DNA of 52,155 bases from Prevotellaceae bacterium (GTDB lineage: Bacteria; Bacteroidota; Bacteroidia; Bacteroidales; UBA932), in the NCBI GenBank assembly GCA_031255755.1, contig JAIRRX010000047.1, forward strand, positions 1-52,155. The letters are read 5' to 3'. The stretch's first letter is position 1. Each line of letters begins with the position of its first letter. This document shows, in pieces, positions 39,126 to 48,991 of this stretch. The position numbers and the translations under genes are program-made. The notes beneath the pieces were generated by a model. It was not told the origin of the DNA and ran no database searches. It worked only from the letters and a program-made list of their open reading frames with translations.

Positions 39126-41639
39126 ATGAAAAAATTGTTAAATCTAAAATTACTCACAGTTCTGTTTTTTACAGGTAATATTTTGCTTGGACAAGAAGCC
39201 TTAAATTCGATAGACGCAAGTTACAGCAACCCAAAACAATATGTAATACAGGAACTCACTGTTTCCGGTTTGCAATATCTCGACCCGAATCAGGTTCTAT
39301 CCGTATCCGGCTTTGTTGTTGGCGATACAATTACAATACCAAGTGAAGATTTGTCGTTTTTGGTGAAAAAATTATGGCTTAATCGCTATTTTTCCAAAGT
39401 AGAATTGCGATATACTAAAATAGAAGATGATAAAATCTGGATGGATATAAATCTTCTTGAAAATGCGCGTTTGGTAAATTGGGAGTTTACAGGCGCTTCG
39501 GGAACAAAAATCAGTAAAAGCAATAGAAACGACCTGAGCGAAAAACTTAATCTTCGCAAAGGATCTGCAATTTCGGAATTTATGATAGACAACTCCAAAC
39601 GCCTGATAAAAAGATATTTTGCCGATAAAGGATTCCTTAATACCGAAGTTCGCGCAATTCAACGTTCGGATACCGTTCTGAAAAATGCCGCAACATTAAC
39701 TTTTGTGATAAACAAAAATCCGAAAGTAAAAATCAAAAACCTGAATTTTAATGGAAACAGCGAAATATCAGACAGAAAGTTGCGCAAGGCAATGAAAAAA
39801 ACAAAACGTAAAAGTCTTTTTCGTACAGGTAAATATATTCAGGAAAAATATGATGAAGATTTGGAAAATGTCATCACTTATTACAACAAAAAAGGCTATC
39901 GTGATGCAAAAATCATTTCCGATACACTATATGCTCTTGATAATAAGTTTATTAACGTAGATATAAATATCGAAGAAGGGAAACAGTATTTTGTACGAAA
40001 CATAACATGGGTTGGAAATTCGGTATTGCCAGAAGAACATTTGAATGCAACGCTCGGTTTCAAAAAAGGCGATGTATATGACAAATCGACGCTGAATAAA
40101 ATGCTGTTTGATGATGACCTTTCGGTATCAACTCAATACAATGATATGGGCTATATGTTCTTTTACCTTAATCCTGTCGAGTTAAATATAGAAGGCGATT
40201 CGATAGACTTGGAAATGAGAATGATAGAATATGATCAGGCAAGATTTAACAGAATAACTATTAACGGAAACAACAAAACAGATGAAGAGGTTGTACGCCG
40301 CGAACTTTATACAAAACCCGGAGAACTTTACAGCAAAACTGCAATAATGGAATCCATACGCCGTTTGGCAACTTCGGGATATTTTAATCCGGAAGCATTC
40401 AACAAACCCGAAGGTATAAGTTTTAATCCCGACCAGGCAAATTCTACAGTTGACATTGCATATAATCTCGAAGAAGTTTCCAACGACCAGCTCGAACTTT
40501 CGGGAGGCTGGGGAAGCGGAATGTTTGTCGGTTCCGTAGGCGTAACATTCAACAATTTTGCGCTGTCGCGAATATTCAAAAGAAAAGCATGGCGACCGGT
40601 ACCGTCGGGCGAAGGTCAGACGCTGTCGCTTCGCGGACAGTCAAACGGCTCATATTATAATACTTTCAGTCTGAGTTTTATGGATCCATGGTTCGGTAAA
40701 AAGAAACCGAATACATTTTCGTTTTCGGCATATTTTGCTCACGAATCCAATGCTTCATACTGGTTTGGTAATTCCGACCAGTGGATGAGCGTTCTCGGTA
40801 TCTCCGTAGGATTGGGAAAACGACTGAAATGGCCAGATAATAATTTCATGCTGCGTGGCGACTTGTCGTATCAACGATATACTTTGCACCAATGGTCAAG
40901 TTATTTTACATTTTCAGACGGAGCATCAAACAATTTAAGTTTAGGCTTAACGCTGTCTCGCGTATCAATAGACCAGCAGTTTTATCCGCGTCAAGGTTCC
41001 GAATTTTCGATAGGAGTACAGTTTACTCCGCCATATTCGCTGCTCAACAGCAAAAAAGATTATGCTACAATCTCTGATGCAGAACGCTACAAATGGATTG
41101 AATATCATAAATGGACATTCAGATTTGCAACATATACATCATTAACATCCGACAGAAAATTAGTTTTACATACAAAAACAAAATTCGGAGTTTTGGGGTA
41201 TTATAATAAAGATTGGGGATATTCTCCGTTTGAAGGATATATTCTCGGCGGCGATGGCATGAGCGGATATACGCGCTACGGACAGGAAGTAGTAGGTTTG
41301 CGCGGATATGAAAACAATTCGCTTTCGCCATACAAAAACGGAGTAAATGCTGCAAATATTTATTCCAAGTTTACGGTAGAAATGCGTTATCCTATTATAC
41401 TTGAACCAAGTTCAAGCATTTATGCGCTTGCGTTTTTTGAAGCCGGAAACTCATGGTACGACATCCGCGACTTTAATCCTTTTTCACTGAAACGCGCGGT
41501 AGGAATAGGTTTGCGACTGTATCTGCCTATTGTGGGTATTCTCGGTATTGACTGGGGCTACGGTTTAGACAAAGTAAAATATTACGATGGCGCAGGCGGA
41601 GGAAAATTCCATTTCTCAATTGGCACGATAATTGATTAA
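39126..41639 (+). CDS. bamA: Outer membrane protein assembly factor BamA (start at 39126, not 38970)
   Basis: Signal peptide at MKKLLNLKLLTVLFFTGNILLGQ; POTRA repeats; barrel with GLRGYENNSLSPY; the longer ORF overlaps uppS. Confidence 0.95.
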   Translation: MKKLLNLKLLTVLFFTGNILLGQEALNSIDASYSNPKQYVIQELTVSGLQYLDPNQVLSVSGFVVGDTITIPSEDLSFLVKKLWLNRYFSKVELRYTKIEDDKIWMDINLLENARLVNWEFTGASGTKISKSNRNDLSEKLNLRKGSAISEFMIDNSKRLIKRYFADKGFLNTEVRAIQRSDTVLKNAATLTFVINKNPKVKIKNLNFNGNSEISDRKLRKAMKKTKRKSLFRTGKYIQEKYDEDLENVITYYNKKGYRDAKIISDTLYALDNKFINVDINIEEGKQYFVRNITWVGNSVLPEEHLNATLGFKKGDVYDKSTLNKMLFDDDLSVSTQYNDMGYMFFYLNPVELNIEGDSIDLEMRMIEYDQARFNRITINGNNKTDEEVVRRELYTKPGELYSKTAIMESIRRLATSGYFNPEAFNKPEGISFNPDQANSTVDIAYNLEEVSNDQLELSGGWGSGMFVGSVGVTFNNFALSRIFKRKAWRPVPSGEGQTLSLRGQSNGSYYNTFSLSFMDPWFGKKKPNTFSFSAYFAHESNASYWFGNSDQWMSVLGISVGLGKRLKWPDNNFMLRGDLSYQRYTLHQWSSYFTFSDGASNNLSLGLTLSRVSIDQQFYPRQGSEFSIGVQFTPPYSLLNSKKDYATISDAERYKWIEYHKWTFRFATYTSLTSDRKLVLHTKTKFGVLGYYNKDWGYSPFEGYILGGDGMSGYTRYGQEVVGLRGYENNSLSPYKNGVNAANIYSKFTVEMRYPIILEPSSSIYALAFFEAGNSWYDIRDFNPFSLKRAVGIGLRLYLPIVGILGIDWGYGLDKVKYYDGAGGGKFHFSIGTIID

Positions 41640-41683
41640 TAATTATAAAAACACAATTATATAATAAGATAAAATAAAAAATT

Positions 41684-42199
41684 ATGAAAAAAATTCTTTT
41701 AATATTAACAGGAATGATGATGTTATCATTCATGTCATTTGCTCAAAAATATGCATGTGTTGATACGGAATATATTTTAGGAAAAATTCCAAATTACAAA
41801 TCAGCACAGGAGCAAATGGAAAAAATTTCGGCGCAGTATCAAAAAGAAATTGAAGACGGCTATCGAAATGTTGATGAAATGTATAAATCATATCAAGCTG
41901 AAAAAGCGCTGCTCACGGATGCAATGAAGAAAAAACGCGAAGACGAAATCATTGCAAAAGAAAGAGCAATAAAAGCCTTGCAGCAAAAATATTTTGCACC
42001 TGATGGCGAATTGACAAAAAAACGTGAAGAATTGCTGAAACCTATTCAGGAACGAATTTTTAATGCAATAAAAAACTTCGCAGATGACGGCGGATATGCT
42101 ACAATTTTTGATTTGGCAAACAACTCATCAATGATTTATGTAAACTCGCGATATGATGTCAGCGATAAAATTCTTGAGAAATTAGGGTATAAACAATAA
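41684..42199 (+). CDS. OmpH/Skp-family periplasmic chaperone
   Basis: Signal peptide, KYACVDTEYILGKIPNYKSAQEQMEKISAQYQKEIEDGY. Confidence 0.92.
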   Translation: MKKILLILTGMMMLSFMSFAQKYACVDTEYILGKIPNYKSAQEQMEKISAQYQKEIEDGYRNVDEMYKSYQAEKALLTDAMKKKREDEIIAKERAIKALQQKYFAPDGELTKKREELLKPIQERIFNAIKNFADDGGYATIFDLANNSSMIYVNSRYDVSDKILEKLGYKQ

Positions 42200-42247
42200 A
42201 TTTATTATTTTTGTACTCTCAAATAAAAAAATAAAAATAAATATAGT

Positions 42248-42757
42248 ATGAAAAATTTACTGAAAACAATCTTTATCATTGCATTTGCAATGCTTGCAAA
42301 TACTACTTTTGCACAACAAAAATTTGCGCATATAAATCGCACCGAACTTATTCAGGTTATGCCCGATTTTAAAACTGCACAGGAAAAATTAGAAGCTTAC
42401 GGCAAAGAATTGTCGTCAACTATTGAAGAAATTCAAGTTGAATACAACAGGAAACTTGACGAATTTCAAAAAGACAGCGAATCGTGGTCGGATGAAAAGA
42501 AAGAGGTAAAAACACAGGAACTTGTAAACATTCAAAGACGTCATCAAGAACAGCAACAAACAGCACAAGAAAATCTTCAAAAGAAAGAGCAGGATTTATT
42601 TGCGCCTGTATTGAAAAAAGCAAGCGATGCAATAAGCAAAGTAGCCAAAGCAGGCGGGTACATTTATGTATTTGAATCTTCTGCGGTTCACTATTTTGAT
42701 GAAACGCAAAGCACAAATATTTTGTCTGCGGTAAAACAGGAATTGGGAATAAATTAA
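42248..42757 (+). CDS. OmpH/Skp-family periplasmic chaperone
   Basis: Signal peptide, KFAHINRTELIQVMPDFKTAQEKLEAYGKEL. Confidence 0.92.
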   Translation: MKNLLKTIFIIAFAMLANTTFAQQKFAHINRTELIQVMPDFKTAQEKLEAYGKELSSTIEEIQVEYNRKLDEFQKDSESWSDEKKEVKTQELVNIQRRHQEQQQTAQENLQKKEQDLFAPVLKKASDAISKVAKAGGYIYVFESSAVHYFDETQSTNILSAVKQELGIN

Positions 42758-42794
42758 AATTTAACTGTCCATAATGTGACATGAATTTGAATTT

Positions 42795-42826
42795 AAAAAA
42801 GCGCTGCAATATTGCAGCGCTTTTTT
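42795..42826 (+). terminator. Intrinsic terminator after the uppS-bamA-ompH genes
   Basis: Perfect palindrome AAAAAAGCGCTGCAATATTGCAGCGCTTTTTT. Confidence 0.85.
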
Positions 42827-42911
42827 ATTTGAATATTACTTAAATACAAATTCGGTTATTGTGGTAATTTTATTTTTAAATGCTTATAATCGATATAATA
42901 TTTCTGCAATT

Positions 42912-42953
42912 AAAAACCGACAAAACAAATAATTATCTGTCCTGTCGGTTTTT
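42912..42953 (-). terminator. Intrinsic terminator of the minus-strand carboxyltransferase gene
   Basis: AAAAACCGACA...TGTCGGTTTTT. Confidence 0.65.
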
Positions 42954-42979
42954 AATTTATAAAATTACAAATTCTTATG

Positions 42980-44761
42980 TTAACTTATAAAACCAAGTAT
43001 TTCACCTTTCTGTATTTTGTCGCCCTGTTTTGCAAACACAGCAACAATTTTACCTTCAAAAGGCGCCTCAACGGCTTCCAGTCCGTAATATGCCTGTACG
43101 AAACAGACCTTATCGCCTTCGTTGAATTTCGTACCGATTGTTGGCGCTGTTGATGTATCCTCAACATCGTATTGCCAAATCACTTCGCCTTTGCATGGTG
43201 CGTGAAGAGGTTTGGCATTTGGATACTGTTCAAGAACCTTTTCCACATCAAATTTCGGCATTTCCACAACCGGACGCACAACGACAATCGGTGCATTTGC
43301 TTTTTCTTTTGCCGCTTCCAATTCTTTGTTGAAACGCTCTTTGGCAACTCCTGATTTGTAATCGCGATATTGTCTGTCATGCATTGCCAGCTCAAACAGT
43401 TCTTCATCATCTTGTCCGAAATCCCAATTATTTTCTTTCATTTCTTTGCGATATTCATCAAGCTGGTCTGGGAAAGCATCTTGCGGGTCGCCATTGTAAA
43501 ATTCGAGATTGTTTTTTTGTGCAAGTTCAACAATTTCAGGCGCTAATGTGCCGGGCAATTTACCTGCTTTTCCGAGAATCATATTCCATGTATCCTTATC
43601 GATAATTGAGAAGCGCGGTTCGTTCTTTGCCAGTGAAAAAATGTTCATCAACGCAATATTTTTAACATATTGACTGAATGGCGTTACCAATGGAGGATAA
43701 CCAAGTTTTGGCCATACATATTCAACTTCCTGAAACAGTTGAACAACAAGTTCGTTTAGTGTAACTTCCTTTTTATTGTGTTGACGAAGCGCCATGTTTA
43801 TTGCATTGTGCATTCCTTTAAGGTCTGCCATCATCGAACCCATCATTCCGCCTGGAAGTCCGCAACCAATCAGCAGCGATGTGCTTACTTTGTTGCTCGG
43901 ATCCATGAAATATCCGAGAAAATCGTCAATAAACGACTGAGTTAAACGGCGGGCTTCCATGTAGGCTTTCATATTTATTTCAGGAACGATAAATCCCGCA
44001 TCTTTAAGCATTGCTTGAATTGTAATAACATCCGGATGAACCATTCCCCATGAAATAGGTTCCATTGCAACGTTTATTATGTCAACTCCGTTTTTTGCGG
44101 CTTCGAGCATGGAAGCAACAGAAAATCCGGGCCCGCTGTGTCCGTGATAATCAACAATTATATCAGGATATGCTGTTTTTATTCCTTTAATTATCTGCCC
44201 TATGCTATACGGACGACCTATTCCTGCCATATCTTTCAGACATATTTCTTCGGCTCCGTTTTCTATCAGTACCTTTGCAAGGTTTACATAATATTCTACG
44301 GTATGCACAGGAGAATGTGTAATACAGAGCGAGCCTTGCGGTGTCATTCCTCCTTCTTTTGCATATTTGATTGAGCGAATAATGTTTCTGCTGTCATTAA
44401 GTCCGCAGAAAATACGGGTAATATCAACGCCCTGTGCGTGCTTTACTCTGTACATTAACTTACGAACATCCGCAGGAACCGGATACATACGCAAAGCGTT
44501 TAATCCGCGGTCGAGCATGTGAGTTTTTATGCCTGCCTGATTAAAAGGTTTTGTGAATTTACGAACTGCCGTATTAGGATTTTCTCCATACAACAGATTT
44601 ACCTGTTCAAATGCGCCGCCGTTAGTTTCTACGCGAGCAAAACATCCCATATCAATAATTATGGGAGCAATTTGCTCCAACTGGTCAACACGTGGCTGAT
44701 ATTTTCCTGACGATTGCCACATATCGCGGTATAAAAGACTGAATTTTATTTCTTTTGCCAT
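42980..44761 (-). CDS. Pyruvate/oxaloacetate carboxyltransferase (5S / OadA-like) with lysine-less C-terminal biotinyl-like domain
   Basis: FSLLYRDMWQSSGKYQPR, EEICLKDMAGIG, IVDYHGHSGPGFSVASMLEAAKNGVDIINVAM; C-terminal CFVQAYYGLEAVEAPFEGKIVAVFAKQGDKIQKGEILGFIS. Confidence 0.9.
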   Translation of the reverse strand: MAKEIKFSLLYRDMWQSSGKYQPRVDQLEQIAPIIIDMGCFARVETNGGAFEQVNLLYGENPNTAVRKFTKPFNQAGIKTHMLDRGLNALRMYPVPADVRKLMYRVKHAQGVDITRIFCGLNDSRNIIRSIKYAKEGGMTPQGSLCITHSPVHTVEYYVNLAKVLIENGAEEICLKDMAGIGRPYSIGQIIKGIKTAYPDIIVDYHGHSGPGFSVASMLEAAKNGVDIINVAMEPISWGMVHPDVITIQAMLKDAGFIVPEINMKAYMEARRLTQSFIDDFLGYFMDPSNKVSTSLLIGCGLPGGMMGSMMADLKGMHNAINMALRQHNKKEVTLNELVVQLFQEVEYVWPKLGYPPLVTPFSQYVKNIALMNIFSLAKNEPRFSIIDKDTWNMILGKAGKLPGTLAPEIVELAQKNNLEFYNGDPQDAFPDQLDEYRKEMKENNWDFGQDDEELFELAMHDRQYRDYKSGVAKERFNKELEAAKEKANAPIVVVRPVVEMPKFDVEKVLEQYPNAKPLHAPCKGEVIWQYDVEDTSTAPTIGTKFNEGDKVCFVQAYYGLEAVEAPFEGKIVAVFAKQGDKIQKGEILGFIS

Positions 44762-45109
44762 ATTATATATTCTTTAATTTTGTGTAATTTATTTTAGCGG
44801 CGGCAAAATTAATGAATTTAAACTAAATTACATAACAAAAAAAAATATATTCACAAAATTTTTCAAATATTGATTTTTTTATTACTTTTGTGCCGAATTT
44901 TATGTAAAATGGCGGGGAAGTTGTTTTTTAATTCTCTTTCATATCAAAAATGGTTATTCATACTTATAAATATTATTATTTTTAATAATAAAGGAAACAA
45001 CAGGAAACAGATGTTTCGGATTTCATTACTCGCAACGACGAACAGACAAATCAACAAACAAAATTTCAAATGTACAAAACACATTAAAAATTAGCAAAAG
45101 ATTACGAAA

Positions 45110-45300
45110 ATGAAGGATATTACAACACTTGTTGAAATACTCGATACCCAATATGGTAAACGAAGAACGAAAACCAGAGAAATTTGGGAACAAAAATTTG
45201 AAACCTTTATATTTTAGGAATTTTATTACAGGAACGCCGTAAAGAGCAAGATATTTATATTCAGCAGTGTAATATCAACAAGCACGGTTATGAAAAATGA
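45110..45300 (+). pseudogene. Decayed HigA-like (XRE HTH) antitoxin remnant
   Basis: MKDITTLVEILDTQYGKRRTKTREIWEQKFETFIF* then, in another frame, GILLQERRKEQDIYIQQCNINKHGYEK*; resembles the N-terminus plus start of the HTH of Bacteroidetes XRE antitoxins. Confidence 0.5.
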
Positions 45301-45370
45301 ATAATTTATTTTTCGTATATTTGCGCGATTTTTAGAGTAATTTACACAGTATTAATTAGTAAATAAATTT

Positions 45371-46921
45371 ATGTCAATATTAAAGCAAAAAATTGAAGAA
45401 TTAAAAAATCTCAAAGCAGAAGTAATACTTGGCGGAGGCGAAAAGGCTATCGCCAAGCAAAAAGATATGGGTAAAAAAACGGCGCGCGAACGCATTGATG
45501 CATTACTGGATAAGGATTCTTTTCTGGAATACGACATGTTTATACAGCATGAAGCACGTGAATTCGGCATGCTTGGTAAAAAATTGCCTGCTGATGGCGT
45601 TGTTATAGGAACAGGAAAAATTAATGGTCGAAATGTTGCTGTTTTTGCACAGGATTTTACTGTTGCGGGAGGCTCTCTCGGTTTCATGCATGCAAAAAAA
45701 ATTACTAAGATAATGGATGTTGCTCTCAACAGCCGTATCCCTTTGATTGGCATTAACGATTCGGGCGGAGCGCGTATTCAGGAAGGCGTTGGAGCGCTGG
45801 CAGGATATGGCGAAATATTTTATCGTAACACCATTTCAAGCGGCGTTATCCCTCAGCTTTCGGTAATTCTCGGACCGTGTGCCGGCGGAGCTGTTTATTC
45901 GCCTGCGCTTACCGACTTTGTGTTTGTTGTTGAAGGTATTTCCAAAATGTTTATTACAGGACCTGATGTTATCAAAACCGTTTTAGGCGAAGAAATATCA
46001 CAGGAAGATTTGGGCGGAGCGCGCGTACATGCGGAAATCACAGGAAACGCTCATTTTTGTGCAGCAAATGAAGATGACTGTTTCGAGCAGATTCGTACTC
46101 TTCTTGATTATATTCCCCACAACAACGACAAACAATCGCAATGTCCCGCACCTGTAAAGACACCTTTGAATAAAGTAAAGATAGAAACAATAGTTCCCGA
46201 TAATCCTAAAATTCCTTACGATGTGCGGGATGTTATAAAGGCAGTTACCGATGGCGGCGATTTTTTTGAAGTTCAGGCGCTGTTTGCACAAAATGCAGTT
46301 ATCGGTTATGGTCGTATAAACGGTGAAACGGTTGGTTTTATTGCCAATCAGCCTGATGCGCTTGCCGGCGTTCTTGACTGTGATTCTGCCGATAAAGTTG
46401 CACGATTCATACGTTTTTGCGATTCGTTCAACATTCCGCTGGTTACATTTGAAGATCTCCCTGGGTATCTACCCGGAGTTGATCAGGAACACATGGGCGT
46501 TATTCGTCATGGAGCAAAAATTCTGTATGCATACAGTGAAGCAACCGTGCCACGTGTTACGATTATTCTGCGTAAAGCTTACGGCGGCGGATATATTGCA
46601 ATGAATTCACGTCATTTGCAGGCTGATTTTGTGTTTGCATGGCCTCTTGCCGAAATTGCGGTCATGGGAGCGGAAGGAGCTGCAAATGTTATTTTCCGTA
46701 AAGATATTGCCGATGCCGAAGACCCTGTTGATGCACGCAACAAAAAGATAGAAGAATATAAAGACAAGTTTGCAAATCCATACGTTGCAGCAGGTAAAGG
46801 ATTTATTGATGCGGTGATTGAACCTTGCGAAACACGAAAATATCTGATACACGCTTTGAATATTTGCAAAAATAAACAAGTGGAACGTCCTTACAGAAAA
46901 CATGGAAATCCGCCGTTTTAA
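45371..46921 (+). CDS. Acyl-CoA carboxyltransferase (12S / MmdA / PccB-like)
   Basis: GGGEKAIAKQKDMGKKTARERIDALLDKDSF, GVIPQLSVILGPCAGGAVYSPAL, TFEDLPGYLPGVDQEHMGVIRHGAKILYAY, C-terminus YRKHGNPPF. Confidence 0.95.
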   Translation: MSILKQKIEELKNLKAEVILGGGEKAIAKQKDMGKKTARERIDALLDKDSFLEYDMFIQHEAREFGMLGKKLPADGVVIGTGKINGRNVAVFAQDFTVAGGSLGFMHAKKITKIMDVALNSRIPLIGINDSGGARIQEGVGALAGYGEIFYRNTISSGVIPQLSVILGPCAGGAVYSPALTDFVFVVEGISKMFITGPDVIKTVLGEEISQEDLGGARVHAEITGNAHFCAANEDDCFEQIRTLLDYIPHNNDKQSQCPAPVKTPLNKVKIETIVPDNPKIPYDVRDVIKAVTDGGDFFEVQALFAQNAVIGYGRINGETVGFIANQPDALAGVLDCDSADKVARFIRFCDSFNIPLVTFEDLPGYLPGVDQEHMGVIRHGAKILYAYSEATVPRVTIILRKAYGGGYIAMNSRHLQADFVFAWPLAEIAVMGAEGAANVIFRKDIADAEDPVDARNKKIEEYKDKFANPYVAAGKGFIDAVIEPCETRKYLIHALNICKNKQVERPYRKHGNPPF

Positions 46922-46951
46922 CAAATTAAGTATTATATTTAAAATTTCATA

Positions 46952-47176
46952 ATGATTAAAAATCCGAAACATATAAAATCGTTTTTACCCGGAATAATTG
47001 TAGATGTAAAAACAGCAGCAGGTAATGTCGTTAAGAAAGGCGATGTTTTGATAATATTTGATGCAATGAAGATGCACAACCGCATAATCGCTACAACCGA
47101 TGGCAAGGTAAAATCGGTAAACGTGAAGCAAAACGACACAGTACCCAAAGATTTCCTTATGGTAGAACTGGAATGA
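46952..47176 (+). CDS. Stand-alone biotin carboxyl carrier protein (1.3S-like)
   Basis: 74 aa; biotinylation motif FDAMKMHNRI; consists of essentially the biotinyl domain only. Confidence 0.92.
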   Translation: MIKNPKHIKSFLPGIIVDVKTAAGNVVKKGDVLIIFDAMKMHNRIIATTDGKVKSVNVKQNDTVPKDFLMVELE

Positions 47177-47275
47177 TTACAAAGCACATGTAGGTTAATA
47201 CAAAACGCGATAAAAGCAGACAAAAATACTTCATACGGTTTTATCTGTTAACTGTAACTTTTACGTCAGCATATC

Positions 47276-48655
47276 TTACAGTGTTGCCTTGTGTTTTACT
47301 CGAAACGATGAGGCATAAATTCCTGCTATGCACAACGCAATACATATTAAAAATGTGATGTGAAAGCTTTGCATAAAGCCGGAATGTAATTCAGGACTTA
47401 TGATTTTGTTTCCTGTTGACATTGAAATTGCCATAGTTGCTATTCCCATACTGAATGCCTGCCCTGTGAGGCGCACTGTTCCCATAGTTGCAGAAGCCTG
47501 TCCGTAATATTTTTTATCAACAGAACTCATTATTATGTTTGAGTTGGGAGATGAAAACAGCCCGAAGCCAAAGCCAAGCAAAAACAGCAGCAAAATTATA
47601 AACATCATTGACGTATCTGTTGAAACAAACACCAGCCCTGCCAGTCCAGCCGCAATAATGCCCATTCCGACAGTTGCAAGAATTGACGGATTGAGCCTGT
47701 CCGACAGCCGTCCTGCATAAAGAGATACCGGACACTGTATGCAAGCCTGAATAACAAGTATCAAACCTGCGTTTTGAGGGCTGAATCCGCGAATATACTG
47801 CAAATATAAACTCATCATAAAAGCAACGGCAGATGTACAGGCATAATTAAGCAGCGCAGAAAGACATGATAATCCAAAAACCTTATTTCCTCTGAAAATA
47901 CGAACATCAAATACGGGCTGTATGCATTTCAATTCGTAAAAAACAAATGCGACGGAACAAATTATTCCAACTGCAACCAAAACAAAGCCCAATGTATTGG
48001 GAAGTTCGGAAAATCCAAATATAATTCCGAACAGCGAAACAGCATAAATTATTGAACCTCGATAATCAAAGCGTTCGCCTTTGGCTTCCGTCCATTCGTT
48101 TTTCAGTATGACGGTTGAAAATATCGCCACAGCAAATCCCAAAGCCCCCATAATATAAAAAAGACATTGCCAGCCTGCATTATGAGTAATTATTCCGCCC
48201 AAAAAAGGACCGGATGCCAGCGCCAAATATACCGTTGCGGTATTGATACCTATTGCTTTGCCTCTGTCTTGAGGTGGAAAAATCGAAACAAGAATCGCCA
48301 TAGCCGTTCCGAATATCATGGCGCTTCCCATGCCTGACACAGCACGCATTATTATAAGCACAGCGCCCGAAGGAGCAAGTCCGCACATAAATGTGGACAC
48401 CGCATACAGCATAAGCCCGGCAATAAACATCTTTTTGCGTCCCGACAGGTCTGCCAAACGCGCAAACGGAACCTGAAAAACTGCCGTTGAAATAAGATAT
48501 GCCGTTGCTATCCAACTTTGAGATATTGCGCCCATTGACAATGCCTCGCCTATCTGCGGCAATGACAGATTGATTGCCGAACCCATAAACGGAACCAAAA
48601 ATGATGACAGGCAAAGTACAAAAAGAGCCGAATTTCTATTTATTTTTTTTTGCAT
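47276..48655 (-). CDS. MFS transporter (EmrB/QacA-like drug efflux); ORF track start is 48706
   Basis: FLVPFMGSAINLSLPQIGEAL, ARLADLSGRKKMFIAGL, multiple TM segments. Confidence 0.92.
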   Translation of the reverse strand: MQKKINRNSALFVLCLSSFLVPFMGSAINLSLPQIGEALSMGAISQSWIATAYLISTAVFQVPFARLADLSGRKKMFIAGLMLYAVSTFMCGLAPSGAVLIIMRAVSGMGSAMIFGTAMAILVSIFPPQDRGKAIGINTATVYLALASGPFLGGIITHNAGWQCLFYIMGALGFAVAIFSTVILKNEWTEAKGERFDYRGSIIYAVSLFGIIFGFSELPNTLGFVLVAVGIICSVAFVFYELKCIQPVFDVRIFRGNKVFGLSCLSALLNYACTSAVAFMMSLYLQYIRGFSPQNAGLILVIQACIQCPVSLYAGRLSDRLNPSILATVGMGIIAAGLAGLVFVSTDTSMMFIILLLFLLGFGFGLFSSPNSNIIMSSVDKKYYGQASATMGTVRLTGQAFSMGIATMAISMSTGNKIISPELHSGFMQSFHITFLICIALCIAGIYASSFRVKHKATL

Positions 48656-48991
48656 GGTTTTATATTTTTCAAATATGCAGGTAATAACTATCCCAATTAC
48701 CGTCAATATTTAATAAATCGTTAATGTAAAATTTAATTCTAACCGCAAAGGTAGCAAAAAAACATATTCAACATCAGTCGCAAACTTCGCATAATCAAAA
48801 AGTAAATATGAAATTAAAAACAGTGTAAATGCAGCGCATCAAAATGCAGATTTATTTTGTTTGAACAGATGTTATACTTCTTAACAGCAGAGCCGATGAT
48901 ACCTGATATGATGCGAAGAATGCAAGCGCATGTAAAAAAATTCCATTAAAATATTTGTTCATATAAATTATTTTTTATTAACTTTACACCG

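Noticed and set aside
44870-45094. 74-aa plus-strand ORF MIFLLLLCRILCKMAGKLFFNS...
   Set aside because: Low-complexity AT-rich translation, no ribosome site or family resemblance; partly covers the decayed TA remnant.
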